Assembly: GCA_023136715.1 (NCBI GenBank)
Contig: JAGLQT010000068.1
Coordinates: forward strand, 1 to 20,128
Direction: 5' to 3'
Source: Gammaproteobacteria bacterium
GTDB taxonomy: Bacteria; Pseudomonadota; Gammaproteobacteria; SZUA-229
Length of the DNA: 20,128 nt
Positions 1 to 6,397 of the stretch are shown in pieces. Made by a program: the position numbers and the translations under genes. Numbering within the stretch: the first letter of the stretch is position 1; each line of letters starts with the position of its first letter. The notes under the pieces are model-generated. The model was given only the letters and a program-made list of their open reading frames with translations. It made no database searches and was not told the origin of the DNA.

Positions 1-261
1 ATTGACCTGACTGACCTTGAGCAGTTGATTGAGCTGTCACAGACAAAGGCGATCGGTTTTTCTATGCTTTATGCCAGGAAGTATATGGATGGAAAAAGAA
101 CACTGAAAGAGGTCATCGATTTAGTTATGGCAGATCTTGAAGAAAATGGACTCGATATTCTCAATGAAAAGATTTCCGGGCATTTTGCGCAGTTCCGCTC
201 TTTTGAGTTGGCGTTTGCTTTGAATCGAATGAGATCTTTTCGTGTAAATCAAATGCAGTGA
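1..261 (+). CDS. C-terminal fragment of a predicted ABC-class P-loop ATPase (PF09818-like), 5' end outside window
   Basis: The frame is open from base 1 to the TGA at 259-261, so only the last 86 codons are present and the real start lies upstream. The fragment reads IDLTDLEQLIELSQTKAIG at its beginning, then RKYMDGKRTLKEVID, and ends in a segment with FELAFALNRMRS. From memory, this order (a 'DLS..EQLV..SQTRAIG' stretch, then an 'MDG.rtL.evld' helix, then an 'ALNRLR' tail) matches the C-terminus of the predicted ATPase-of-the-ABC-class family. The Walker motifs would lie outside the window, so the catalytic assignment cannot be checked here. The cellular role of this family is not established. 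A gap of about 100 bp without a clear terminator separates it from the convergent lipoprotein gene. Confidence 0.62.
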   Translation: MDLTDLEQLIELSQTKAIGFSMLYARKYMDGKRTLKEVIDLVMADLEENGLDILNEKISGHFAQFRSFELAFALNRMRSFRVNQMQ

Positions 262-367
262 TTTGATTTAATTAACTGGCAGTTATTCAAATGGTTTCTT
301 ATGATTAATTAAACTAGTAACGTATTGTGTAATACTCTCTTAACTAATTCCATGAATAAATTGGGTG

Positions 368-934
368 TTATTTACATACTGCGGTTATATCTATATTAAA
401 TAAAGAATTCTTATCTGCATCCAGTTTAGCGCTTAAACAATCTGCTGCTTCATCGCCTTTAGTATATAGGCACAGAGCCTTTTCAAACCCTGCGTCACCG
501 TCAATTTTGTTTTTGGTGTTAAATTCCAGGCAGATACCAGTGGCATTCTTGTACGAACCTTTAGCTATATCTGCATTTAATGCAGCAACTTTATTCTGAA
601 TACTTTTTGTGAACTCACTTTCAGCCTGTGATACCAGTAGCTTAAATTGAGAGGCTGGCATTTTAGGATAGTCCCCCGCTTTTGGTGCCTTTCTCACTAG
701 CACTTCAGATACCTTGTCATAATTTACGTGGTACTTAAGTCCATCCAACGATTTGGCAATGGAAATATTCCTGTATTGAACCGATCCTGGATCTGCAAGG
801 TGTTTTTCTAATCCCTTTTTTGATGCCGCTATCTCAGCTTCTTTTGACGCATAGTCACAACCAGTAACTATCGTTAGTGAACAGAAAAAAACAAATAAAT
901 AAATAATATGTTTCAAATTATTCATAGCCATCAT
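368..934 (-). CDS. Predicted lipoprotein of unknown function
   Basis: From the ATG at 934 the product is 188 residues. It begins with a basic/hydrophobic signal peptide ending in a lipobox (IVTGC, lipidated Cys at residue 26), so it is probably an outer- or inner-membrane-anchored lipoprotein. The frame stays open to a GTG at 970, but the extra 12 residues would sit awkwardly before the signal peptide. The ATG at 934 has a GGAAA about 4 nt upstream, and ATG 925 is also possible. After the anchor comes a helical segment containing LEKHLADPGSVQYRNI. A 'DP.S.QYRN' phrase of this kind recurs in many small exported bacterial proteins of unknown role. The C-terminal half carries four Cys (TGICLE, ALCLY, ADCLS, AVCK), which could form two disulfides in the periplasm. 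No enzymatic motif is seen. It converges on the upstream ATPase gene. Confidence 0.65.
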   Translation of the reverse strand: MMAMNNLKHIIYLFVFFCSLTIVTGCDYASKEAEIAASKKGLEKHLADPGSVQYRNISIAKSLDGLKYHVNYDKVSEVLVRKAPKAGDYPKMPASQFKLLVSQAESEFTKSIQNKVAALNADIAKGSYKNATGICLEFNTKNKIDGDAGFEKALCLYTKGDEAADCLSAKLDADKNSLFNIDITAVCK

Positions 935-970
935 CCAGTTTCCATTAACAATTGTTTTCAAGGCTACCAC

Positions 971-1249
971 AATAGAAAAATGATAGTCTTGCGATTATGA
1001 CGAACAATTGATTTCATAAGCGTATCTAAGTCATTTTTTAAATTAAATGGGTTTGTCCTCCTGGATTGTACCCATGTTTTTTTTATGTTCTCCAAGGTTT
1101 GTTATTTTAGTGGCAGTGTATGATTGACTGGGACGTGAATATCAATAATATTGATTTACATCTGTATTTGATCGAACTCGAATCGCCGACAATGAAAGTC
1201 GGGAAGAGCATTAATTCGCAGGACGGGTTAATAGAAGAGGTGGTGGATC
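971..1249. other. Intergenic leader between divergent lipoprotein and secreted-protein genes
   Basis: This gap lies between divergent genes. On the plus strand a TATGAT at 1119-1124 could be a -10 element for the secreted protein gene; no good -35 accompanies it. Further down, CCGAC (1186-1190) pairs with GTCGG (1198-1202), and around it CGAAT (1179-1183) can pair with ATTCG (1214-1218), giving a two-tier hairpin in the putative 5' leader. A good Shine-Dalgarno (AGAAGAGG, 1233-1240) precedes the ATG at 1250. A short open frame of 46 codons (ATG 1120 to TAA 1260) crosses the region and overlaps the next gene start; it is described in the findings. Confidence 0.4.
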
Positions 1250-2065
1250 ATGTTAATTAAAACGGTTGGAACGTTAATTTTCCTGCCTGGTTTTGTTGTC
1301 GCTATGTTTCCTTCTACGGCATTATCAAGCAGCTCTGCATCACTGAGTGGTTACTGGAATTGCGAGGAAGAAGGCGCTCGTTATACGCTGGAATTCAAGA
1401 CAGAAAGCCAGCTTGTTTATAACGGTCAAAGTCTCAATTACCAGCTGCAGGATAATGTCTTGCTGGTGCAGGAAGAGTATGGCTTTACCCCGTATGTTTT
1501 TGAGATAAAGAAAACAGGCCTGACCTTTCTCTCGCCCGATGGATCCGTATCACGTTGCCAGAAAGGAGAGGCCGTACAAGCGTCCAAACCGACGAAAAAG
1601 CCATCAACCGCTAAAGCTACCACCGATGTTCAAACGCTGGTTCCTGGCAGAAACTGGCCCGCGTATGTCAGGCCCAGTGGCAATGTCAGTTGGGAATCCT
1701 CCGACCCACAGGCGCTGTTATATAAATTTTCCGGTAGATGGGATAACTACAGCGGCAGCACACTCAGCAATATTTATCTTAAACCCGAAGGCTCTTTTTC
1801 GGATTCATCAGAAACTAGCTACAGTGGCAGCTTTTCTGATCAGGCTGGCTACCAGACCGGGGCATGGGGTACTGTCGGCCAGTCTCAGGGCGGTGGTTAC
1901 TGGTCGATAAAAGGTACACTGAGTCGTGGTGTGATCACACTGGTGAGAAGCAATGGACAACACAAGGTTATCAACTACCAGGTTCATGTGAAAAACGGTG
2001 AATACTATGGTGGTGAATATTTCTTCAACGGCGCATTACACTCAGTGAATTATATCTACCGCTAA
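1250..2065 (+). CDS. Secreted two-domain beta-rich protein of unknown function
   Basis: The product is 271 residues with a Sec signal peptide (hydrophobic stretch about 8-20, probable cleavage after the Ser/Ala-rich region near 26-32). The AGAAGAGG Shine-Dalgarno 9 nt before the ATG fixes the start. Residues about 31-105 form a first domain starting LSGYWNCEEEGA and closing with SRCQKG. Its two Cys (38 and 103) could pair, and the alternating polar/hydrophobic pattern suggests a small beta-barrel or lipocalin-like fold. A Lys/Pro/Thr-rich linker covers about 108-130. Residues 160-271 form a second domain with SGRWDNYSGS, IYLKPEGSFSDS, WGTVGQ, GYWSIKG, then VHVKNGEYYGGEYFFNG. From memory this pattern (GRWD..., 'L.PDG.F', 'G.W...G', 'Y.VHV.NGE.Y..EY.FNG') recurs in secreted bacterial proteins with no assigned role. 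No catalytic motif is seen. Confidence 0.75.
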   Translation: MLIKTVGTLIFLPGFVVAMFPSTALSSSSASLSGYWNCEEEGARYTLEFKTESQLVYNGQSLNYQLQDNVLLVQEEYGFTPYVFEIKKTGLTFLSPDGSVSRCQKGEAVQASKPTKKPSTAKATTDVQTLVPGRNWPAYVRPSGNVSWESSDPQALLYKFSGRWDNYSGSTLSNIYLKPEGSFSDSSETSYSGSFSDQAGYQTGAWGTVGQSQGGGYWSIKGTLSRGVITLVRSNGQHKVINYQVHVKNGEYYGGEYFFNGALHSVNYIYR

Positions 2066-2086
2066 ACGTCGATACACAATAAAAAT

Positions 2087-2119
2087 ATTAAGTAAAATAT
2101 CAAAATGCGAATACTTAAT
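2087..2119 (-). terminator. AT-rich inverted repeat, possible weak terminator downstream of soxA
   Basis: ATTAAGTA (2087-2094) and TACTTAAT (2112-2119) are perfect 8-bp complements around a 17-nt loop. Read on the minus strand, the hairpin is followed by ATTTTTATTG, a modest U-tract, and it lies about 60 nt beyond the soxA stop. The stem is AT-rich and weak, so Rho-dependent termination is equally possible. Confidence 0.35.
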
Positions 2120-2180
2120 AAAAAAAGTGTTATCTATTATTTATCTCATATGTAATTAGTTTCTCTTTTTAACAAGTTCG

Positions 2181-2960
2181 CTAATAACGAACCGCCGGTG
2201 TTTCTATGCTGAGTCCATTGGAGCGAGACATGATGTACAGCCCCATCAGCTTGATTTCATCGGAGTCCGCTTCAAAAGGTTCGGCGCGCATCGTGATGAG
2301 GCATTGTTGTATACGCTGGTGAAGACTTGTTATTTCTCCGGTGCCAAGCCGGTAGGCAGGGAAGCCATTTCCCTGTCCCTGGCTGATTTTCTGTCCCCGT
2401 ATCATTTGCCCAGGATAAACCTCATGACAATGGTAGCAGGCCATATCGATCAGACCGTAGCGTGTCCTGTAAAGCGTTTCGCCCTGTTTCAGTAATTTAG
2501 TCACCGGGCCGTCCGTTTGAACGTTGACGGCTTCACCGATTGCCAGGTTGCGAATGAAGGCCTCCAGTGCAACAAGATCTGGATGGTCGGTTGGTAGTGC
2601 TTTGTTGCTGGTATTATCGTTGCGGCAACGGCTGATCTTTTTCTGCAGGGTCACGATTTCTGCATTATTTTCACTGTATACAGGGTAGCGGGCAATATTC
2701 TTCGCATTCAGTTTTTCGCCGTCCTCGTTATGACACTCAGCGCAGGCTTTGCTGGCACCATCCTGTTTGTTGTTAAACAGGCGTTGCCCCTGAATGACGG
2801 AAAGTAGTCCCGGGTTTGCGAAGTCATCGTCCTGCGTGGCACGTGTTGCTGGTTTGATATATTCATAACCTGATTTAGCTTCAGCGGCCAAAGCTGCTGT
2901 TGCTGGAATTATCAGCATGAAACTACAAAGTAACAAGGTGGTTTTGTTTAAGTGAATCAT
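2181..2960 (-). CDS. soxA: SoxA, diheme c-type cytochrome subunit of the thiosulfate-oxidising SoxAX complex
   Basis: SoxA is the catalytic subunit of periplasmic SoxAX, which oxidatively couples thiosulfate to the carrier cysteine of SoxYZ. The product is 259 residues with a signal peptide cleaved after about ALAA (residue 26). Both heme c attachment motifs are present: CAECH (73-77) and CYHCH (175-179). Two cysteines fit the known distal ligands: Cys112 in KISRCRND and Cys220 in RIQQCLITMRAEP, the latter at the position of the family's active-site cysteine persulfide. The C-terminal RSNGLSIETPAVR is also SoxA-like. The frame remains open far upstream, but only the ATG at 2960 gives a signal peptide, and its ATGA overlaps the soxX stop by 4 nt, implying translational coupling. 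No soxYZ or soxB lies within the window, so partners must be encoded elsewhere. Confidence 0.96.
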   Translation of the reverse strand: MIHLNKTTLLLCSFMLIIPATAALAAEAKSGYEYIKPATRATQDDDFANPGLLSVIQGQRLFNNKQDGASKACAECHNEDGEKLNAKNIARYPVYSENNAEIVTLQKKISRCRNDNTSNKALPTDHPDLVALEAFIRNLAIGEAVNVQTDGPVTKLLKQGETLYRTRYGLIDMACYHCHEVYPGQMIRGQKISQGQGNGFPAYRLGTGEITSLHQRIQQCLITMRAEPFEADSDEIKLMGLYIMSRSNGLSIETPAVRY

Positions 2961-3451
2961 TTGAGTGTGGCCAGGTAGGCAATGACGTCCTCGACCTGCT
3001 GGGCTGTCAGGAAGGTTCTGCCAAGGTATGCTTTTCCGGGGCGATTGATCAGGCTCGGGTTGCGATAAAAACCGGGCATTATCGACATCGGATTGATGTT
3101 GCGCGTATCGACAACACGCAGGCGGATCATGGCTGTGGACAGGCGCGAAGCGATTCCCATCAGAGGTGGTCCTATGGTGCCGTAGGCCTCGATGCCGGGG
3201 ATAGGTAATTGATGACAGGCGAGGCAATTGCCACGGCCGCTGTCAGAAACAATCTCACTGCCGCGTTGCGATTCACCGACAAGACCACATAATGGCTCAG
3301 CAATGGCGTAATCCGCCATTTCCCAGGGACAGTAATCATCAGGCTGCCCGTCCTTTTTGTCTGCCACCTGTTCCGCACCTGATGCATGCGCAATGCTAAA
3401 AGACAAAAGCGTGATAATGATTGGGTAGAGTATTTTCATGGCTATTCGCAT
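2957..3451 (-). CDS. soxX: SoxX, monoheme cytochrome c subunit of SoxAX
   Basis: SoxX accepts electrons from SoxA in the SoxAX thiosulfate dehydrogenase complex and passes them to soluble cytochrome c. The product is 164 residues: signal peptide to about residue 23 (IAHA), an N-terminal extension with two extra Cys (41 and 55), then the heme motif CLACH (76-80). The family block GTIGPPL...IASRLS...IRLRVVD follows. The distal ligand Met is seen in IMPGFYR (Met125), and the family's closing LTAQQVEDVIAYLATLK is present. The ATG at 3451 is taken as start, but neither it nor the alternative ATG at 3439 has a convincing Shine-Dalgarno. Cys41/Cys55 may form a disulfide, since they are not part of a heme motif. 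The gene is first in a two-gene soxXA transcript, with about 690 bp of non-coding DNA upstream. Confidence 0.96.
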   Translation of the reverse strand: MRIAMKILYPIIITLLSFSIAHASGAEQVADKKDGQPDDYCPWEMADYAIAEPLCGLVGESQRGSEIVSDSGRGNCLACHQLPIPGIEAYGTIGPPLMGIASRLSTAMIRLRVVDTRNINPMSIMPGFYRNPSLINRPGKAYLGRTFLTAQQVEDVIAYLATLK

Positions 3452-3541
3452 TTCCGGTCAAACGCTGAGGCAAGTTGTTCAAAGTGCTGCACTAGTTTGA
3501 AAGCGCTCATCGTTAAAATACATAACAATTACTATATGGAC

Positions 3542-3571
3542 ACTATATGCCTGTATAGCATGTATCACCAA
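3542..3571 (-). promoter_or_regulatory. Candidate sigma-70-like promoter for soxXA
   Basis: On the minus strand TTGGTG (3566-3571) and TATAGT (3542-3547) are 18 nt apart. The -10 matches 5 of 6 consensus bases and the -35 only 3 of 6. This would place transcription start near 3535 and leave a leader of about 85 nt before soxX. A small inverted repeat (CTATA...TATAG) overlaps the spacer and could be a regulator site. It was found by eye in AT-rich DNA, so chance is a real possibility. Confidence 0.3.
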
Positions 3572-3743
3572 TATCTATTTGGATGTAGTTTATCGCTATT
3601 ACCGTAGACTGCATAAAACGACTCTTGTTATTAATTTTAGCAAATCGTGACAATTTTGAATTCACTGAACAATGCTGTTTGATAGTTGTTGTATTTTTGA
3701 TGGAGGTTCGATTTAAGAAATAAAATTGCATATCTGAATGTCC

Positions 3744-3770
3744 GCAATGAATCATCAATTGATGCATTGC
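3744..3770. repeat. 27-bp near-perfect palindromic element
   Basis: The 12-bp perfect palindrome CATCAATTGATG (3753-3764) is bracketed by GCAATG (3744-3749) and its complement CATTGC (3765-3770); three unpaired bases (AAT) sit on the left side only. It lies about 290 bp upstream of soxX and 375 bp upstream of the HAD gene. It may be a regulator operator or a small dispersed repeat; one copy cannot separate the two. Confidence 0.5.
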
Positions 3771-4145
3771 GCATTTATTATTCCAGTCCGCCAATCTTTT
3801 ACAAATTCTTTAATAGACTTAATGAAATCTTCATCATTTTCATTTGTATCGGTGGTGCAATGAATTACTTCGTTTTATTAGTGAATAATTACAGTTCACT
3901 ATATCTTAATCTCTGCATAGAAAATATTAACAACAATTATTGTAGTGTAGGTTATTCAATATCGTACAGGGTGATTAAGCGGCAATTGTTAGATTATTAA
4001 CGTATTACGAGCAGGGTATTGATCGTGAAATAAAAAATAGGATGATTGCCTAATGATCGTTAGTGATCATGCGTCTCTATATGAATTTTATTTATACTTG
4101 TTCTTTGATCTGTGCATAATTAACTTATGTAATCACTAATCAGGA

Positions 4146-4925
4146 ATGACTTTGGCTATTCTATTTGATCTTGACGGGGTGTTTTATCAGGCTGACAAAG
4201 CTATCGCGGGTGCTGCTGATGTTTCTCGTTGGGTTAAAGATAATGCTATTCCTCATCTGTTTTTGACCAATACTTCATCAAGGCCACGATCTGCGCTGGT
4301 TGAGAAGTTGGCCGGTTTTGGTATTGATACTGATGAGGCCCATATTCTTACACCGCCTGTAGCAGCAGTGCGCTGGTTACAGCAGAATCTTTCTGGTGAA
4401 AAGATTGCACTATTTGTTCCGGATAAAACCAAAGTTGAGTTTTCTGACTTTGAAATCGCACAACAGGATGAAGAGGTTGCGGCAGTTATTATCGGAGACC
4501 TTGGTTGTGACTGGGATTTCGCTACTTTGAATCGCGCTTTCCAGTTATTGATGTCTGAACATCGACCACAATTTATCGCTTTGGGTATGACGCGTTACTG
4601 GCGGGCGGATGATGGCCTGCATCTGGACGTTGCGCCATTTGTTATGGCGCTGTCACATGCTGCCGATGTGGAACCGTTGGTGATGGGCAAGCCTGCAATA
4701 TCTTTTTATAAAGCGGCTGTTGATATTCTGGCCAGGGATGTAGATCAGATCGTGATGGTCGGTGATGATATTCGCGGTGACGTGAATGGTGCACAGCAGG
4801 CGGGGCTTAAAGCGGTGCTAGTACGCACCGGCAAGTTCCGTGAAGTCGATCTTGAACTAGGTATTAAGCCAGATGTCGTGCTGGATTCTGTTGTGGATTT
4901 TCCGGCATGGTATGAGAGTAAATGA
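4146..4925 (+). CDS. HAD-superfamily subfamily IIA hydrolase (LHPP/HDHD2-like phosphatase)
   Basis: This is a cytosolic phosphatase of the haloacid dehalogenase superfamily, 259 residues; the physiological substrate cannot be told from sequence. All four HAD motifs are present: nucleophile and acid/base Asp8 and Asp10 in FDLDGVFY, motif II Thr41 in LTNTSS, Lys182 in MGKP, and the Mg-binding acidic cluster GDDIRGDV (Asp207, Asp208, Asp212). The C2-type cap between motifs II and III places it in subfamily IIA, with human LHPP and HDHD2 as relatives. The start is uncertain. The Shine-Dalgarno CAGGA (4141-4145) abuts the ATG at 4146, which is too close for normal initiation, but sits an ideal 6 nt from an in-frame TTG at 4152; that start would give MAILFDLDG. 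There is an in-frame stop just upstream. No operon partner is obvious; the next gene follows after 94 bp. Confidence 0.87.
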   Translation: MTLAILFDLDGVFYQADKAIAGAADVSRWVKDNAIPHLFLTNTSSRPRSALVEKLAGFGIDTDEAHILTPPVAAVRWLQQNLSGEKIALFVPDKTKVEFSDFEIAQQDEEVAAVIIGDLGCDWDFATLNRAFQLLMSEHRPQFIALGMTRYWRADDGLHLDVAPFVMALSHAADVEPLVMGKPAISFYKAAVDILARDVDQIVMVGDDIRGDVNGAQQAGLKAVLVRTGKFREVDLELGIKPDVVLDSVVDFPAWYESK

Positions 4926-5019
4926 TGTGCAGTAGGGCACAATAACCCTCTACCAATAAAGTTTTAGTACATAAGAATTCAGGGTAATATTTCTTAATTA
5001 CACAGAAGGAGCTACACAA

Positions 5020-5814
5020 ATGAATCTAAAAACCCCACTGATTCTAATCGGCCTGTTTATAGCCAGCACCAGCCACGCTGAAATCATCACCAAAGAAATC
5101 GATTACATTACAGGTGATACCACCATGAAAGGCATGCTGGCTTATGACGATGATCTCAAAGGTAAACGCCCCGCTGTGTTGATCGTTCACGAATGGTGGG
5201 GCCACAATAAACATGCACGTGATAAAGCGGCCATGCTGGCTAAAGAGGGTTATGTGGCTTTTGCGGTAGATATGTACGGTAATGGACAAACCGCCGATCA
5301 TCCTGATGATGCGGGTAAATTCTCCAGCGCGGTGGCCGGTAACATGCCGTTAGCTAAAGCGCGTTTTGAAGCGGCGATGGATACCCTTAAGGCACAGGAA
5401 AATGTTGATGGTGACAAGCTGGCTGCGATGGGTTACTGCTTCGGTGGTGGTGTCGTGTTAAACATGGCTCGCATGGGTGTAGAGCTGAGAGGTGTGTCCA
5501 GTTTCCACGGTAGTATTGCAACCAAAAGCCCGGCGAAGAAGGGCGACATTAAAACTCGTATTCGCGTGTTCAACGGTGCCGCTGATCCTTTCGTAAAATC
5601 AGAACAAATTGCAGCGCTAAAAACAGAAATGAAAAACGCTGGTGTCGATTTTAAGTTTGTAAATTATCCTGGTGTAAAACATAGCTTTACCAATCCTGCA
5701 GCGGATGCTACCGGTAAGAAATTTGGTTTGCCGTTGGAGTACAACGTCGAAGCAGATAAAGATTCATGGCAGAAGAACCTGGAATTCTTTAAAGAAATAT
5801 TTTCAGCACGGTAG
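5020..5814 (+). CDS. Exported dienelactone hydrolase-family alpha/beta hydrolase
   Basis: The product is 264 residues with a clear signal peptide (MNLKTPLILIGLFIASTSHA, cleavage after residue 20), so it is periplasmic or secreted, unlike classical cytosolic dienelactone hydrolases. The catalytic triad typical of the family is visible: Cys140 in the elbow GYCFGGG, Asp189 in GAADPF and His221 in GVKHSFTNP. The oxyanion-side motif VHEWWGHN (56-63) and DMYGNG (84-89) also fit. Family members hydrolyse lactones or esters; the substrate here is unknown, and a link to chlorocatechol degradation should not be assumed because no catabolic genes are nearby. The Shine-Dalgarno GAAGGAG (5005-5011) is 8 nt before the ATG. 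A run of eight G starts inside the TAG stop (5814-5821). It converges on a small lipoprotein gene 36 bp away with no terminator hairpin between them. Confidence 0.9.
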   Translation: MNLKTPLILIGLFIASTSHAEIITKEIDYITGDTTMKGMLAYDDDLKGKRPAVLIVHEWWGHNKHARDKAAMLAKEGYVAFAVDMYGNGQTADHPDDAGKFSSAVAGNMPLAKARFEAAMDTLKAQENVDGDKLAAMGYCFGGGVVLNMARMGVELRGVSSFHGSIATKSPAKKGDIKTRIRVFNGAADPFVKSEQIAALKTEMKNAGVDFKFVNYPGVKHSFTNPAADATGKKFGLPLEYNVEADKDSWQKNLEFFKEIFSAR

Positions 5815-5850
5815 GGGGGGGTCTGCAGGGCATTGCTCAGTAAAAAGAAG

Positions 5851-6153
5851 TTATTCGCAGCCGATTTTCTTTGCACGTGTCTGCAAGATTGAAATTCGTT
5901 CTCTACTTGTGGCCTGGTAATAAACAGCATAACGGCTTTTTGCCATTTTTTCTGAGAACAACTTTGAATCAGCAATGCCTTCGTTGATGAGTTTGCATTC
6001 ATTAATAAGTTGTACACCTCTGAGTGCTGAGTCAGGAGTTTGCGCTACGACCTGTTTGGCTGGCTGGTCTTCACAGTTGCAGATGTAGGCGCAGCTACTC
6101 AGGGTGAGTGCTACAAGGCCTATCAGACAGAGGCGTGTTGATATCCGTTTCAT
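5851..6153 (-). CDS. Small predicted lipoprotein, unknown function
   Basis: A 100-residue product with a lipoprotein signal peptide: basic start MKRISTR, hydrophobic core, lipobox TLSSC with lipidated Cys21. The mature part is short and mostly helical (NECKLINEGIADSKLFSEKMAK, read as two pieces around 51-72), with a few more Cys (25, 27, 53 and 99). A second helical stretch, YYQATSRERISILQTRAKK, ends in GCE. The paired Cys could form disulfides. An AGGAG lies 12 nt before the ATG, longer than the ideal spacing. I do not recognise a family. It faces the dienelactone hydrolase gene and points away from the DUF1015 gene's terminator, so it appears to be transcribed alone. Confidence 0.6.
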   Translation of the reverse strand: MKRISTRLCLIGLVALTLSSCAYICNCEDQPAKQVVAQTPDSALRGVQLINECKLINEGIADSKLFSEKMAKSRYAVYYQATSRERISILQTRAKKIGCE

Positions 6154-6342
6154 TCTACGATTCTACTCCTGATGATGATTAATTATCAACGGTTGTGCAG
6201 CAGTGCGTTGCGCCTGTTTTTTCGTTGTATTAAATCGTTATATCTTTATGGAAGGTGGATGCCTGTTTCCAGTTGCTGCCTGAGTATATGCATATAGCAC
6301 TGGGATTCTGCAACAGGAGGGGCAGCATAAAGTTTTTTGCAT

Positions 6343-6374
6343 AAAAAAGCCCCGCAGTTTTTAACGGGGCTTTT
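6343..6374 (-). terminator. Strong intrinsic terminator for the DUF1015 gene
   Basis: AAAAGCCCCG (6345-6354) and CGGGGCTTTT (6365-6374) form a perfect 10-bp stem with a 10-nt loop. On the minus strand it is followed by a run of six U and lies 24 nt after the DUF1015 stop codon. The plus-strand T-tract has only four residues, so the minus orientation is favoured. Confidence 0.85.
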
Positions 6375-6397
6375 AGATATATTCAAGTGCTATGAGT

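Larger units (their letters stand above)
3452..4145. other. Long AT-rich intergenic region between divergent soxXA and HAD phosphatase genes
   Basis: No convincing gene lies in these 694 bases. Open frames of 83 codons (minus, 3543-3794) and 77 codons (plus, 3767-4000) have no Shine-Dalgarno, odd composition (many Asn, Ile, Tyr) and no recognisable motif, so they are treated as chance. What can be seen is a candidate soxX promoter near 3542-3571, a 27-bp palindrome at 3744-3770, and a shorter inverted repeat ATGATC-N6-GATCAT at 4053-4070 upstream of the HAD gene. The length and base composition would suit a complex regulatory region or the remnant of a lost gene. No tRNA-like or riboswitch-like fold was recognised. 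Confidence 0.5.

Noticed and set aside
2961..3227. N-terminal extension of the soxA frame (about 89 codons upstream of ATG 2960)
   Set aside because: It runs antisense-frame through soxX, has no family similarity and would bury the signal peptide; the ATGA overlap with soxX marks the true start.
3543..4000. Open frames of 83 codons (minus) and 77 codons (plus) in the soxX-HAD gap
   Set aside because: No Shine-Dalgarno, no motif, and a composition expected from random AT-rich DNA.
5814..5821. G8 homopolymer at the dienelactone hydrolase stop codon as a phase-variable tract
   Set aside because: The run begins at the last base of the stop codon and lies outside any reading frame, so length changes would not alter a protein; a sequencing-length error is also possible.
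6230..6376. Possible plus-strand small RNA ending in the hairpin at 6343-6374 with a TGCTGCC/GGCAGCA repeat (6274-6280/6321-6327)
   Set aside because: No plausible promoter was found, and the U-tract is longer on the minus strand, where the hairpin simply terminates the DUF1015 gene.
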